From: Mercurialis annua
Taxonomy: Eukaryota; Streptophyta; Magnoliopsida; Malpighiales; Euphorbiaceae
NCBI RefSeq assembly: GCF_937616625.2
Contig: NC_065570.1
Span: forward strand, 1,808,001-1,872,000
Direction of reading: 5' to 3'
DNA: 64,000 bases
Shown here: positions 1 to 10,968 of the stretch, piece after piece
How the letters are laid out: each line of letters opens with the position of its first letter
Numbering within the stretch: the stretch's first letter is position 1
Made by a program: the position numbers and the translations under genes
The notes under the pieces: model-generated
What the model saw: the letters and a program-made list of their open reading frames with translations, nothing else
Told to the model about the DNA's origin: nothing
Database searches by the model: none

Positions 1-601
1 TAAGTTGGTTAAATTTATTTAAATGACGGTTTGCTCACTCCTACATGAAAAACCCAATCAAAATAATAAATGTTTGCTTATACTTGTATGCCATATATAT
101 GTGTAACAGGCTAAATGTTAATGTAGATCCTTTTAATATATTCATCTAGACGATTATATTAAAAAACTTCATCAACTACAACTCTATCCAAAACAAGTCA
201 TAACGAATCTTTACTTTATTGGATTAGAGCTAACTTTTATTGAGCAAAAAAAAACGAGAATTTCTTCCCATTTAAACCTATAAAATCATAAAACTGAAAT
301 AGCCAAACAATACAACAATTCACCGGAAAACGGTTCTTGTATTAGAAATTGCAATTTCATATTCATTTAGAGCGTAGAAACATACAAATTAAAAGTGTAC
401 GCATAGAAGGTTAATGAAATAATTAAAATGATAAAATTTTGACAATTATACATAAATAAATATTTATAAAAATACTATTTCAAAGTTCTCTTTATAAACA
501 AAATTATTTTTATGAAAATATTTACAAAATATTATTTTATGTATATAAAAATACGATTTTATATACATTCAGTATAAATTTTATATATAAATCGGATAAT
601 A
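1..601. other. AT-rich intergenic spacer
   Basis: No coding signal and no recognisable element were seen. The last five bases (TAATA, 597-601) are the left target-site duplication of the adjoining TRIM. Confidence 0.6.
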
Positions 602-1253
602 TGTTAAAGATAATCCCACATTACTTAATATAACAAATATAAATGAGTTTATAAGTGTAAAGATTCAACCACCTATTAACTAGTTCTAGTTATTAGATCA
701 TGTTTGAATCTAAACACTCTTATAAGCAATGTGACGTCACATTCTCACCTATATAAAATCAATTACTCCCACCAATATTTCTAATATGGTATCAGAGCGG
801 GTCTGCCTTGGGTTCCTAATTTGCCGGTTGTCCGTCTGGATGTCCAGCCCCAGCGACCCGGTCCGGTGTTGCCGCTGCGTATTAAATCAAAAATTTCAGT
901 AGGTCTGGCCCGGATTCTTAATTTGCCGATTGTCCGTCTGGAATGTTCATTCCCAGCGGCCCAGTCCGGTGTTACCGCTGCTTGTTAAATCAAAAAGTTT
1001 CAGTTTAAAGGGGAGTCAATTTCAAGTGACAACCGGATGTTCAGTCCCGGTTGCACTTGAGGGGGAGTGTTAAAGATAATCCCACATTGCTTAGTAGAAC
1101 AAATATAAATGAGTTATAAGTGTAAAGGTTCAACCAGATATTAACTAGTTCTAGTTATTAGATCATGGTTGAACCTAAACACTCTCATAAGCATGTGGGG
1201 TTGTCACATTCTCACCTATATAAAATCAATTACTCCCACCAATAATTCTAATA
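602..1253 (+). mobile_element. TRIM (miniature LTR retrotransposon), complete
   Basis: Two direct repeats of about 185 bp (602-786 and 1068-1253) both begin TGTTAAAGATAATCCCACAT and end in TTCTAATA. The left repeat is followed at once by TGGTATCAGAGC (787-798), the complement of the initiator tRNA-Met 3' end, which is the usual primer-binding site. The right repeat is preceded by a purine tract (TTGAGGGGGAG, 1057-1067). A perfect 5-bp duplication TAATA flanks the element (597-601 and 1254-1258). The internal region is only 281 bp and has no gag or pol, which defines a TRIM. The LTR ends TG...TA instead of the canonical TG...CA. No 5S-like sequence was recognised in the LTR, so it is not Cassandra. 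Confidence 0.87.
801..1004. repeat. Tandem ~102-bp duplication inside the TRIM
   Basis: Two diverged direct copies (about 801-902 and 903-1004) each run from GTCTG(C/G)CC through TTGCC and TCCGTCTGG to TTAAATCAAAAA and TTTCAG. They fill most of the TRIM internal domain and are much more GC-rich than the surroundings. Confidence 0.7.
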
Positions 1254-1258
1254 TAATA

Positions 1259-1753
1259 TACATATATAATTCTATTGTATGTAATCCACATATGATACAT
1301 ATTATATACGTTTTCTTTTTAAAAAATATCAGATTTTGATGATATCATATATGACAAGCGGCAACATTGTGGAGGCCGACGAGCAGCGACGATAGCCCCG
1401 TGAAAAACCAGCGGGCGGCGGTAGCATAGAGATGCTGATGAACAGCGGCAGCTGTAGAGGAGGTAATGAGCGGCGGGGCAACAAACACAGGTTATAGGGC
1501 GACGACAGTTGGCGCGGCAAGGTTTATAAGGTGAAGATTGATGGTGGTGGTGGACAGTAATGGATGAAGAAAAAATTAGGTATTGAAAAAAATAAAAAAT
1601 AAAAAAGATGAAAAAGAGATAGTTTTTTTAGAAATATATTTAATAAGATAGTATTGTTTGTAAAGAGAAAAGTGTAGTTGTATTTTTATAGATATTTTGC
1701 CTTTTTATAGTATAGAATGTAAATTTCCTTAAAACTTTTACCTAATTAGTAAT
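1259..1753. other. Spacer with a GC-rich patch
   Basis: AT-rich DNA interrupted at about 1355-1555 by a GC-rich stretch of GGCGGC/GACGAC-like triplets. A 63-codon minus-strand frame crosses it but resembles no family I know and is rich in Pro, Ser and Leu, so it is not called as a gene. It may be a relic of a 5' exon or untranslated region. Confidence 0.4.
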
Positions 1754-2262
1754 TGTTGGACCTGAAAAAGCATAATATATAAAAAATTATTTATGGGACT
1801 TAGAATGGGATCGATATAACTGTGAACCAGACAATACCTTATCAAATCTAGAATCTTAAGACTATGAATTAAGTAATCCATTGCACTTAACTTATATGTT
1901 CACCATTCTATTTATATTTTTTCAATGTGGATTTTCTTCACATTTAGTATTTAAAAATCTCCCCTCACATTGGGCGCTTCCTTCGGAACTCGACTCCAGC
2001 TCGTGGGTATCCGAAGTGGCTAGCAACACTCCCCGAACTTTTATATCCGGAGTCACTTTTTTTCACCTAGCCGAACCTATCTTTGATACCAATTGTTGGA
2101 TCAGAATAAGGCCTAAGACTGAAACCATATAACTGTTGGCCGAACATCACATCAATTTCAAAAATCTAAGACAATGAGTTAAATAATCCATTATATTTAT
2201 ATGTCCATTATTCTACTCATATAATTTCAATATGGGATTTCCTTCACATTTAATATTCAACA
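1754..2262 (-). mobile_element. Second, degraded TRIM-like element
   Basis: Read on the minus strand, a 5' LTR (2262 down to 2094) begins TGTTGAATATTAAATGTGAA and ends GATCCAACA. It is followed by ATTGGTATCAAAG, a primer-binding site of the initiator tRNA-Met type with one mismatch. A 3' LTR (about 1956 down to 1754) has the same order of motifs and ends GGTCCAACA. It is preceded by the purine tract AATGTGAGGGGAGAT. The internal region is only about 137 bp. Flanks are GTAAT and ATAAT, a near-match to a 5-bp duplication. The LTRs differ clearly, so this copy is older than the neighbouring TRIM and belongs to another family. Confidence 0.65.
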
Positions 2263-4510
2263 ATAATTATATATATATAAAAAAAAGCCTAAACCCATTT
2301 TGAAGTGTTTGTACTATTGTATTTTTTATTTCAATTGGTTTTTAATATACTTTTTACATTTAAGTGATCTTCTAATTATTTATTTTACACATATATGGTC
2401 CTTTTAGAAATTAAACGTTCTCGTTAAAACGACAATGTTTTTTGTAGTTTCATCTGTAAAAGACCATAAGTGTACATACTAAATAATTAATTGGCTATTT
2501 AAATGTAAATTTTTTGTTAAGGAACAGTGAAATAAACATTAATAGTATATGGATTGTATGATGGGTTTAGCCGAAAATAAAAGATGTAACGCGGCATGAA
2601 TAATCAAAAATTGATTATCAACATACGTATAATTTAACCAAGCTAAAATCACTTAAAAACCTCTCGATGTTCCTAAAATCGTAGTTTGATAATCAAATCA
2701 AAACGAATTAAAGCACGATCAATAATTTAAAATAAGTGCAAAATATAGTAACTCCATAATCAATTACCCGAATATGGAAAGATAAGTAGAGATATATATT
2801 GAAGGCTGTAAAGCAAGAATAATTAATGGATTGAAATGCAGGGAACAAATTGATGAAGAGTTCAATCAATTGTATGTAAAAAATTCAAAAGAAAGCTTAA
2901 TTTTGAAGAATCCATATGACATTTGAGATGACCAATCATGCAAAGCAATTATTTATATTTTTTTGTAATGATCGGCTGATGGAAATTATACCATAGCTTC
3001 AAGCATCAGGATCTGTACCGCTTGTTCTTGAGTATTCAATTCTTATTAATTAATTTTTTCTGTAAGCTAAGATTATTAGAAAAATACTTCAATTTCATTT
3101 TATTTTTTAATTTTCTGTTTTAATAATACCTATTTTTTAAAATAGGAGTTTTTTCACTTGAAATATATTGGAATATATTTAAACATATCATTCATATTTG
3201 ACATATTTATTATTTTAATTTTTGGTACTTGTTAGAATATTATGGATGAATTTAGACTACCTGTTAAATATGAAGGATATATTTGAATTTTATTTACATT
3301 GTAAAACCTTTCATCAAGAAATTAGATACAATTGAAACTAAAAATTAAAAATATAATAAAATTTAAAAGTTTGAGAGCGGGGTTAAAATTATTTGTAGGT
3401 ACCTAATTTTTTGGTTACTACCGTTTTTTTTTTTACATTTTCATAACCCAACATCGATTTTTTTAATAAAGAAATTACTGAATGAATTCATGTAAATTAT
3501 CATTAAAACGACGGATAATGTCACCCAACTCTACATAAGTAATCATTGGCTGGAGTTGCGATAGTTACCTCCCGTTTTAAATATATAAGAGTTAACTTAT
3601 CAAAATATAAAAATAAAACGATAGTAACTAAATTGCGAAAAAATGTATAGTTTATAATGAGGAAAAGCATATAGGCAAAAAAATACTTTGATGATAAAGA
3701 AAGTATAAATTGGAGCAGTAGTTGTAAGCTTTACTTGAATGGCATACATTCTTTTTCTTGTTATGGCTAATCAAGGACATTACTCAAACTGTTCACTTAT
3801 GCTCTATGTTTCACTTTCTTTTTATGTCTTTTTTTCTCTTGCAGCTTTGAATCTATTATTCAGAGCTTAGTTAAGCCCTAAAAATATTTATGGGGATCGG
3901 AATGAAGCGGCAAGAACTCATTCTACCTTAATAAGAGATTTCGGATTTGAATTTTAAATATAGATTAATTTTGAACATGTTTTAGTCGGAACATCGACTT
4001 CAAATAATAAAGATAAAAGTCCACTTATAACAATTTTCACATAAACAAAGACTCGTGTTCTCATATCTTTTTGGTGTCTATATTGAGTGGTTAACACGGG
4101 CTGAACTATCTAGTTACGACTAAAATCGATTTTTCTATAAAAAATAGAGGTAAATTTGTATTTATAAATAAGTTTGTAGTATAATTCAGGATCGGTCTGC
4201 CGGAAAATGACATGTGAATTAAAATTTAAGTTCGGACTTGCGGAAATTAGATTCCACCGCTGGTTGTCAATTTCTATTATTGGCCTTTCTTTTTTTATTA
4301 CCAATTTCAAACTCTTATATTCTTTTCCATTTTAAAAAAATTCCAATCAATCAAAAACTTGTAGTACTGTCCCAAATGATATGCAGTAGAAAGATATTTT
4401 TTTCTATTTCAATCATCGCGAATAAGAGGGTTGGATTCTTCACTAAAAATCAGATGTTTTGTCAACCTCTTTGAATTTTTGTATAAAACTGAATATTGAA
4501 TAGGTTAGGT
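2263..4510. other. AT-rich intergenic spacer
   Basis: About 2.2 kb of AT-rich sequence. Every frame is short and none resembles a known protein. No RNA gene or complete element was recognised. Confidence 0.5.
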
Positions 4511-4732
4511 GAGAGATTTTTAGGTAGACTCGGTCTATCACGTCATCCGTGGACTAGCCTATTACATTATAACACGTCATTAAAATAATGGCACTATCAT
4601 AATTTTGTTTATACTTATTTACACATTTGAATAGGAATATTACGATAGTGCCATTATTTTAATGATGTGTTATAATGTGATAGGTTTAGTCCATGGATGA
4701 CGTTGTGGACTGAGTCTACCTAAGCATTTCTC
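4511..4732. mobile_element. MITE, family 1 (foldback, 9-bp TSD class)
   Basis: A 222-bp near-palindrome. The left arm starts GAGAGATTTTTAGGTAGACT and the right arm, reverse-complemented, reads GAGAAATGCTTAGGTAGACT. The arms run through AACACGTCATTAAAATAATG and GTGCCATTATTTTAATGATG. The flanks (AGGTTAGGT and TAGGTTATA) give only a partial duplication. A second family member at 9651-9843 has a perfect 9-bp duplication, which points to a Mutator-like origin. Confidence 0.75.
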
Positions 4733-4810
4733 TAGGTTATAAATCATAAAAACCATTTATTTATTTGTTTGTTTATTATAACAGAATCTATTTGCTAATT
4801 TTTGTTAGGA

Positions 4811-5175
4811 TTAACAAATTTTAAGGTCCTTTAACCTTACATTTTTAGTTTATTTAGTTTTAAGACTTTCATTTTGTCTTATTTGGTCCTTTAATTTTAA
4901 ATTTTTAATTTATTCGGTCCCTAAACTTCCATTTTGTCTTATTTGGTCCCTGAACTTTACATTTTTTAGTTTATCTGATCTCTGAATTTTTATCCATTTG
5001 GAAATCTGAGAAAGCAAAAAGAAAATCAAAGTTCAAGGACCAGATAAGATCGAATAGAAGTTCAGAGACCAAATAAACTAAAAATATAAAATTTAAGGAC
5101 TAAATAAGACTAATTAAAAGTTTAGGGACCAAATAAACTAAAAACATCAAATTTAGAGACCTTAAAATGTGTTAA
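4811..5175. mobile_element. Foldback MITE of TTTGGTCC type
   Basis: An inverted repeat of about 365 bp. The left end reads TTAACAAATTTTAAGGTCCT and the right end, reverse-complemented, reads TTAACACATTTTAAGGTCTC. Each arm carries several copies of TTTGGTCCCT(A/G)AACTT separated by about 30 bp. No coding content and no clear target duplication were seen. Confidence 0.65.
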
Positions 5176-5970
5176 TTCTTTTTTTTATATAAATATACCA
5201 ATATAAAATTTTATGTATGTATTTAAATATTAAATATGAAGACTTATTCTAATATATATACACATTATATATATTGTGTAATTTATTTGTCCTATATTTT
5301 AATTAATCGACTCGGTAATTGAACTAGTTCAACCATAAATCGATAGCTTCACCATCTCAGCCGCAATTTATTTTTCAAAAATCTTTTAGGAAGTATAAGG
5401 ATACTTATAGCAATTTTTGTGGGTTTATTTTAAAGGAAATGAGCTTGAAGGGGCTCTCACATTTGTGCAATGAGGCCAACTTCAGTCATCTAGATTTAGG
5501 CCCCTCTACATAATTTCAACTTCCATGAAATTTTACCTACAAAATTTGATCCCATAGTGTTTTAGCTGCCCTTTTATGTGTGTGAAATAGTTACTACATA
5601 AATCATATTTGAGACCACATTATGCATAGGCATCAGTAGTTGAGTCATTTTGACACTATTTACTATGAAGCACCGACACTTCTCGCATACAGTATGTAAG
5701 GAGGAGACACGAGAACACATGTATACACTAAAAACATGGCGGGGACACAAAAAATATGCATCCCGCCAATTTTTTCCGTTGAAAGGTGGAAACATATATA
5801 CCTAGGATACTTACGGGAACACGAAGGAAGTGTTTAAGTGTTTAAAATTTATGATTGTAGTTAGTTTGATTCATTAAACTTCTTTAAAACTTCTTTTACT
5901 TAAAATTTAGTGAATCATGAGTATTATTTCAATGATAAATATACTTATTGTGTATATATAATTTTGATAT

Positions 5971-6069
5971 AAGTATACTTATCGTGTATACGCTAAGAGG
6001 GTGTCAACCTAGTTGAGATGCTCGGGTGTGTTCTCTGATTTGTCTGCTCCAGTTTTTAAGAAAAAAAAA
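5971..6069 (+). mobile_element. Short non-LTR insertion (SINE or truncated LINE)
   Basis: A 99-bp segment ends in an A-rich tail (about 6058-6069). Exact 21-bp direct repeats flank it (5950-5970 and 6070-6090, starting GTGTATATATAATTTTG), as expected for target-primed retrotransposition. The body contains GTGTCAACCTAGTTGAGATG, which looks like part of a SINE, but no complete pol III A and B box pair is visible. A nearby partial repeat (ATACTTATCGTGTATA) leaves the exact left boundary uncertain. Confidence 0.55.
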
Positions 6070-6490
6070 GTGTATATATAATTTTGATATGAAAATATTT
6101 AATTAACTTGTCTGTCTTTACCCAGTTGACGTACTTGTGTCAGTCAATATACATAGTATAAGACTACGAGTCAACTAAAATATTTTAAGAATTTAATATT
6201 AGAATACAGAATTTTGATAAAAGTAAACTGGTAAGAAGCATCATATTAATGTTATTCTTTAGAATTTAGTAACTAATTTGACTAGATAAAATAATTTATA
6301 TTTTCATTTAATAAATTTAGAGTTTAAATACCACTGATATAATAAATTCTTTGAATATATCTTTTATAATAAAAGCTTCTTTGAATTAAAAAAATTATAA
6401 ATGTAATCAAGTCGATTCGAGTTTTTAAAAATTTAATCTCTTGATCTAAAGAATTTAAGTTGGATTTGAATTTTAAAAAAGTTATTAAGA

Positions 6491-6941
6491 TCTAAAACCA
6501 TCTCCAAAAATAGTTATCAATTAGATTATCAAATATGAATTTGATGAACTATCATCTCCAACAATAGTTATCAAATCCAACTAGTTTAATCATTTTTATC
6601 TCTAGCTTTTTATACATTTTTTACCAATTACAAACATAAATTTATTTTTGTTACATATTCTAAAATTAATATAATATTTATATGTAATATCGTAGTAGTA
6701 TGTTTTGTTTTAATTAAGTAAAGTATTCAATTAAATACAAAGTTAATTAAAAGTATCAAATTATAACTTATTCAAATAATAAAATATTATAAATAGTGAT
6801 TACATGACTTAATAAAAAAAATTACCTAATTTGATGAGAGAGTGTGTAAAAAGAGGGTATGGAGTCATCAAATTGACCTTTGATAGAGATGGAAAGTCAT
6901 CAAATATTAACTTAATGACTTTTATCGGAGATGCCCTAAAC
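6491..6941. mobile_element. MITE with CATCTCC termini
   Basis: The left end reads AAAACCATCTCCAAAAATAG and the right end, reverse-complemented, reads TTAGGGCATCTCCGATAAAA. The interior has mirrored ATCAAATTTGATGA-like motifs. The class is not determined and target duplications are unclear. Confidence 0.5.
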
Positions 6942-7194
6942 ATAATAACTAAAATTTGGAAGAGTTTTAGAGAATTCAATATTGAATCTCAAATTTTGAA
7001 ACTAATCAAACTTGAATAATAACTTTTATTCAGAAAAACCAGATCAACCCAGAAAACACAACTAAGAGCAGATTTGTCTCTTACAATAGCAACCAAACTT
7101 GTAGTAGTTACTATATTTATGTATCTTGTAATTAATTGTTCATTTTTTATGTAAGATATTCATGGATCAAATAATATTTCGCTTAAATGGAGCT

Positions 7195-7345
7195 CATCCG
7201 ATCTTCGATTTCTTTTTAATATATTATAATTAATATTGAAAAGAGAAACGCTTGTTGGAGGAAATGAATCCGCAACCTTAGCAAAATGCTGGTTGATGCT
7301 CATACCATTTGATATATAGCTAATTGATCCTCGGTTTTTTGTTGG
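7195..7345 (-). mobile_element. Possible tRNA-derived SINE
   Basis: On the minus strand TGGTATGAGC resembles a pol III A box. It is followed about 35 nt later by GGTTGCGGATTCATTTCC, which resembles a degenerate B box. An AT-rich tail follows (toward 7200). No target duplication was established. Confidence 0.35.
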
Positions 7346-7577
7346 CACAGGTGATGAAACACAAAAATGAAATGACGATTCTAGGAAAAATTTCTGAAAA
7401 CAATCACTCTTTTCATTAATAGATGCGTCTGTTATAATGAAATAGATCCATGACAACAATGCAACTCAAAAGGCACATTATTTTTCGCAAAGTAGATGAA
7501 CTGAATTTTTTTCAAGAAAGTAATACTAGGTCACAGGTACGTATAGCAACCTGAGACATGAATTGTGTAAGAGAAAA

Positions 7578-10517
7578 TCAAGCACTTCCCTTGAACTTCT
7601 TTGCAATGCCGGCGAAGTATTTGCCCTGGTGAAAAGCTTGCTCAAGCTCTAAGTCAGTCGGCTGTCTCGAGCCATCCCCGGCGTAGGTTCCTGCACCGTA
7701 AGGGCTGCCACCCTTCACTTTCTCCATTTCAAACATACCAGCTCCAAATGTGTATCCAATCGGTACAAACACCATTCCGTGGTGAACCAACTGCGTAATT
7801 GCAGTCAATCTGCATTGGGTTTTGCAATTCAAACAAAAATTATCAGAATTACGCAATATCCGTACATATAGATAGAGACTTAACAGATTGAATTGAAACT
7901 TACGGAGTGGTCTCCTGTCCACCTCCCTGAGAACCAGTGCTGTAAAAGATTCCTGCAGGCTTGCCTGCAAGTGCTTGTGTTCTCCATAGACCTCCAGTTG
8001 CATCCATAAATGCTTTAAATTGAGCAGACATCATTCCAAATCTAGTAGGGAAGCCGAAAAGCACTCCATCAGCCTCAGCGAGTTCATTAGGTGTAATTAT
8101 AGGTACGTCGGTTTTTGAAGGAGCACCCATTTTCACAAGAACGTCTTCTGACAGTGTTTCTTCTACCTGTTGATGCCAAATATATTCAATCAGGCACTTA
8201 ACTATTGAAAGGACAGCAAAAAAACATTTCAGAGCATATGAAATTTTGCTCATAAGATACACCATTCATTTTTTGTGAAGTGCATATGATCCAGAATTTA
8301 GTCATTGATCTTTCACACAGTTTTGCGCTATCTATTAGGTAATGGAGACCTCAAAGTCTGGCAAGCTACAATACCAAGCAAATTGATTGGATATCCCTAG
8401 GCATCACCAAAACAATTTATGCACAATATATCCCTTCTGTTACATTTATTATGTTTTTTTCTCAAACTGAAAGTCTTCATTCCACTAATATGATCCTAAC
8501 TAGTTTATATTATTCCGAGCAACAACATTCAAATGAGAAATGGAAATCGGTTTGAAAAAAGCTAAAATAGTAAACAGAATCATCAACCTGCCATAGTTTC
8601 ACTTCCACTCCTTCCACAGATGCAGCTCCTTTCTTGATCTCTTCGGCTAGCTTTGCGACATGTCCATACATAGAATAGTAACTGCAAAAGGCATTAAAAA
8701 GTTTCCATTTATCACTTTAGATTCTAGTCTAAGAATGAACATGAAAATATGATTAATAGACAAGTCATTTGATAATCTAAACTTTCGTATGTTACTTAAT
8801 TTTTCATCAACTTTTTCCTCGGCAAATCGCCATAGATAATCTTGCAGTACATGATACTGAATGATAAAGAAATATATAGCACTAAGGTCACACAAGTCAT
8901 GTATGTTACTACGTTTTCATGATAACCAAATAACACTTGTGGTAAAAATAATGTATCTCTATATCGAGGCATATAACTTTTTAAGGACTAATTCCATATC
9001 AGGGAGACATATCGCCGTTAATGAATGCATCATGGTACGACTGCAAGCACAATAGGACTACACCAATACCGGGGCCTAAACAATTAAAGCACATTCTTTT
9101 TTTCTATTTTCAAGACATACCAGCTTCACCACAATAAATCTATCATCTTTAGTTCTTTTCCTATGTGGGAGTAGTTTGTCTTCTAGAGTGCAACAGAAGA
9201 AATTTAGTGGCAAATTCTTGTGTATGCCAGACCATTGAAAATGAAAGCCAATAGCTGATGCTTTATTCATACTAATTTCATGCCAATAACTAGTCTCAAT
9301 AATGATAAATATTGGGACCACATGGTCTAAAAGCATGGGGCTAGACTTAATTGCTCCCCCTGATTATATTTTCAAAGAGTAGGTCCACTTTCAAATTCAC
9401 TTTACTCTTGACTTAACTTTAATTATAAGCACAACAAGCACTAATATTGTCTATCTTATAGTTTAAGTGTTCAATCCACAAGGTTCTTTTGCTATATGTT
9501 TCAGTCATTTTTCATGATTCAGTATAAGTGGAAAACTTTGCAAAAAACATGATTTGCACCTGTTTTTCATCTATCATATATGAATGAGAACTAAAATTAC
9601 ACATCATTTAAACACACAAAAAAAAAAACACGAGCAAATTAGATAACTTGGAGAAATTTTTAGGTAGACTCCGTCCACTATGCCATCCATGGATTGAGCC
9701 AATTGCTTTAAAACACATCATTAAAAAGATGTCATAAATGTAATTTAGTATGCTAAAGTTGCTACACATTTGATGATGTGTTTTAAAGTGAATGGCTCAG
9801 ATCATAAATGCCGTGGTAAATCGAGTCTATCTAAGAATTCCTCGATAACTTGATCATGATTCTAAGCCTTTAAAAATGAGATAAAACAGAGATAAAATAT
9901 TTTTTTAACAATCTTCATCAAGTTTCTATTTGTTTTAAGCTATCTACATACTGCAATATTCCTGGAATACCAAGAAATAAGAGCTACTCATTAACGGAAT
10001 TTAATTCCTTGAGCTAAGTGATCTATATACACCAATAAGTTTACATGAAACACAATCAAATCCAAATATCAAGTACAAATAAAACCCAAAAAAATCAATC
10101 CACTAAACATATATTTCCATTCAAGGAAAAGCAACTACAATCAGCACAAACAAACTAAAAGAATTATCCAAACCCCAAGTAGCACAGACACCGGAAAACG
10201 GAATACTTGCATACAGACACGGCGAAACAATGTTATTCTATGTAAAAAGTGAAATTTCGTGGCAAAACAGTGTTATTTTAATTATTTTTTTATGTAAAAA
10301 ATAAAGTTTCGTGTGTTTGGAAATGTTTTCAGAACAAGACATGTCGATAGAATGAAGTGTTCGTGCAGTAGTACAAAACAATTACAAGACCAAACCCAAT
10401 AACAGTCTCACAAGTGTAATAATCTGATTAATTGAAGAACAATCACCCAAAAAAAACACAAACAAAAGAAAAGAAATTTGAAAGTGCTTACACAACGTAG
10501 ATTTTAGTTGCGGCCAT
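7578..10517 (-). CDS. FQR1/WrbA-type NAD(P)H:quinone oxidoreductase, 4 exons
   Basis: The protein is a flavodoxin-fold FMN enzyme that passes two electrons from NAD(P)H to quinones. In plants this limits semiquinone radicals, and Arabidopsis FQR1 is auxin-induced. Exons: 10517-10492, 8681-8588, 8166-7904 and 7809-7578, all with GT-AG introns in phases that join cleanly. The total is 615 nt, or 204 aa plus TGA, matching FQR1. The start is MAATKIYVV, followed by YYSMYGHV (phosphate-binding loop). Further conserved stretches are PTRFGMM (about residues 78-84), [12 protein letters not shown] (about 117-128) and HHGM with PIGYTFG near 138-150. All are intact. Intron 1 is about 1.8 kb and hosts two MITEs. 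The mRNA leader just upstream of the ATG is CT-rich (about 10562-10583). I see no defect. Confidence 0.95.
9651..9843. mobile_element. MITE, family 1, second copy, in FQR1-like intron 1
   Basis: A 193-bp inverted-repeat element beginning GAGAAATTTTTAGGTAGACT and ending (reverse-complemented) GAGGAATTCTTAGATAGACT. A perfect 9-bp duplication GATAACTTG flanks it (9642-9650 and 9844-9852), as for Mutator-like elements. It shares termini and inner ATGATGTGTT motifs with 4511-4732. Confidence 0.87.
10175..10372. mobile_element. Degraded hAT-type MITE in FQR1-like intron 1
   Basis: It shares GTAGCAC, a GAAACA...TGTTATTTTAA block, TTTTTATGTAAAAAA and GAATGAAGTGTTCGTGC with the copies at 29726-29876 and 35092-35251. 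The termini and target duplication have decayed. Confidence 0.55.
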
Positions 10518-10818
10518 TGATAGTGGTGTCGCTAAATCTCTCTGCTCAAATGAATTTTTGATGAAGAGATAGAGAGAGAGAGCGTGTGAAAGTGAGGAGA
10601 AGAAGTGGTATTTTTTTCTTTATTTATGTACGCACATTTTGTTGTTGGGTCCGATCGCATCTCTGTTTCATAATGCCATTCAGTCTCCCTGCACCGTTAG
10701 ATTTAAAATTGTTATCTAGGGATTAATATTTTATGGTTTTGGGAAACAAAAATTCATTAAAAATTAAGTATTGTCTTATTATCAGATTATTTGACTTAAG
10801 ATTAGATTCCAAAAAAAA

Positions 10819-10968
10819 AATGCTATTTAATCCTCCATTTTGTACCACCTTACATGACAGTATTTAATTCGTCAAATTTTTCTCCAAAACTTTAAATGTA
10901 ACCACTATTTAATTATCACGTCAGGTGGATTAAATAAGGTGGGTTAAAAATAAGGATTATATAGCATT
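10819..10968. mobile_element. Short MITE (AATGCTAT termini)
   Basis: The left end reads AATGCTATTTAATCCTCCAT and the right end, reverse-complemented, reads AATGCTATATAATCCTTATT. Both arms contain CCACCTTA. It is about 150 bp and non-coding. Confidence 0.6.

Larger units (their letters stand above)
5176..7194. other. AT-rich spacer with small insertions
   Basis: No gene was recognised. At about 5560-5830 lies a degenerate stretch with repeated GACAC and GTGTC motifs, distantly like the hAT MITE family described at 35092-35251. A short non-LTR insertion and a MITE inside this span are listed separately. Confidence 0.45.

Noticed and set aside
602..1253. Cassandra-type TRIM with 5S RNA
   Set aside because: The LTR shows no 5S-like sequence or pol III internal control region.
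1329..1520. 63-codon minus-strand frame in the GC-rich patch
   Set aside because: Simple Pro/Leu/Ser-rich translation of triplet-like repeats; no start context, splice sites or family match.
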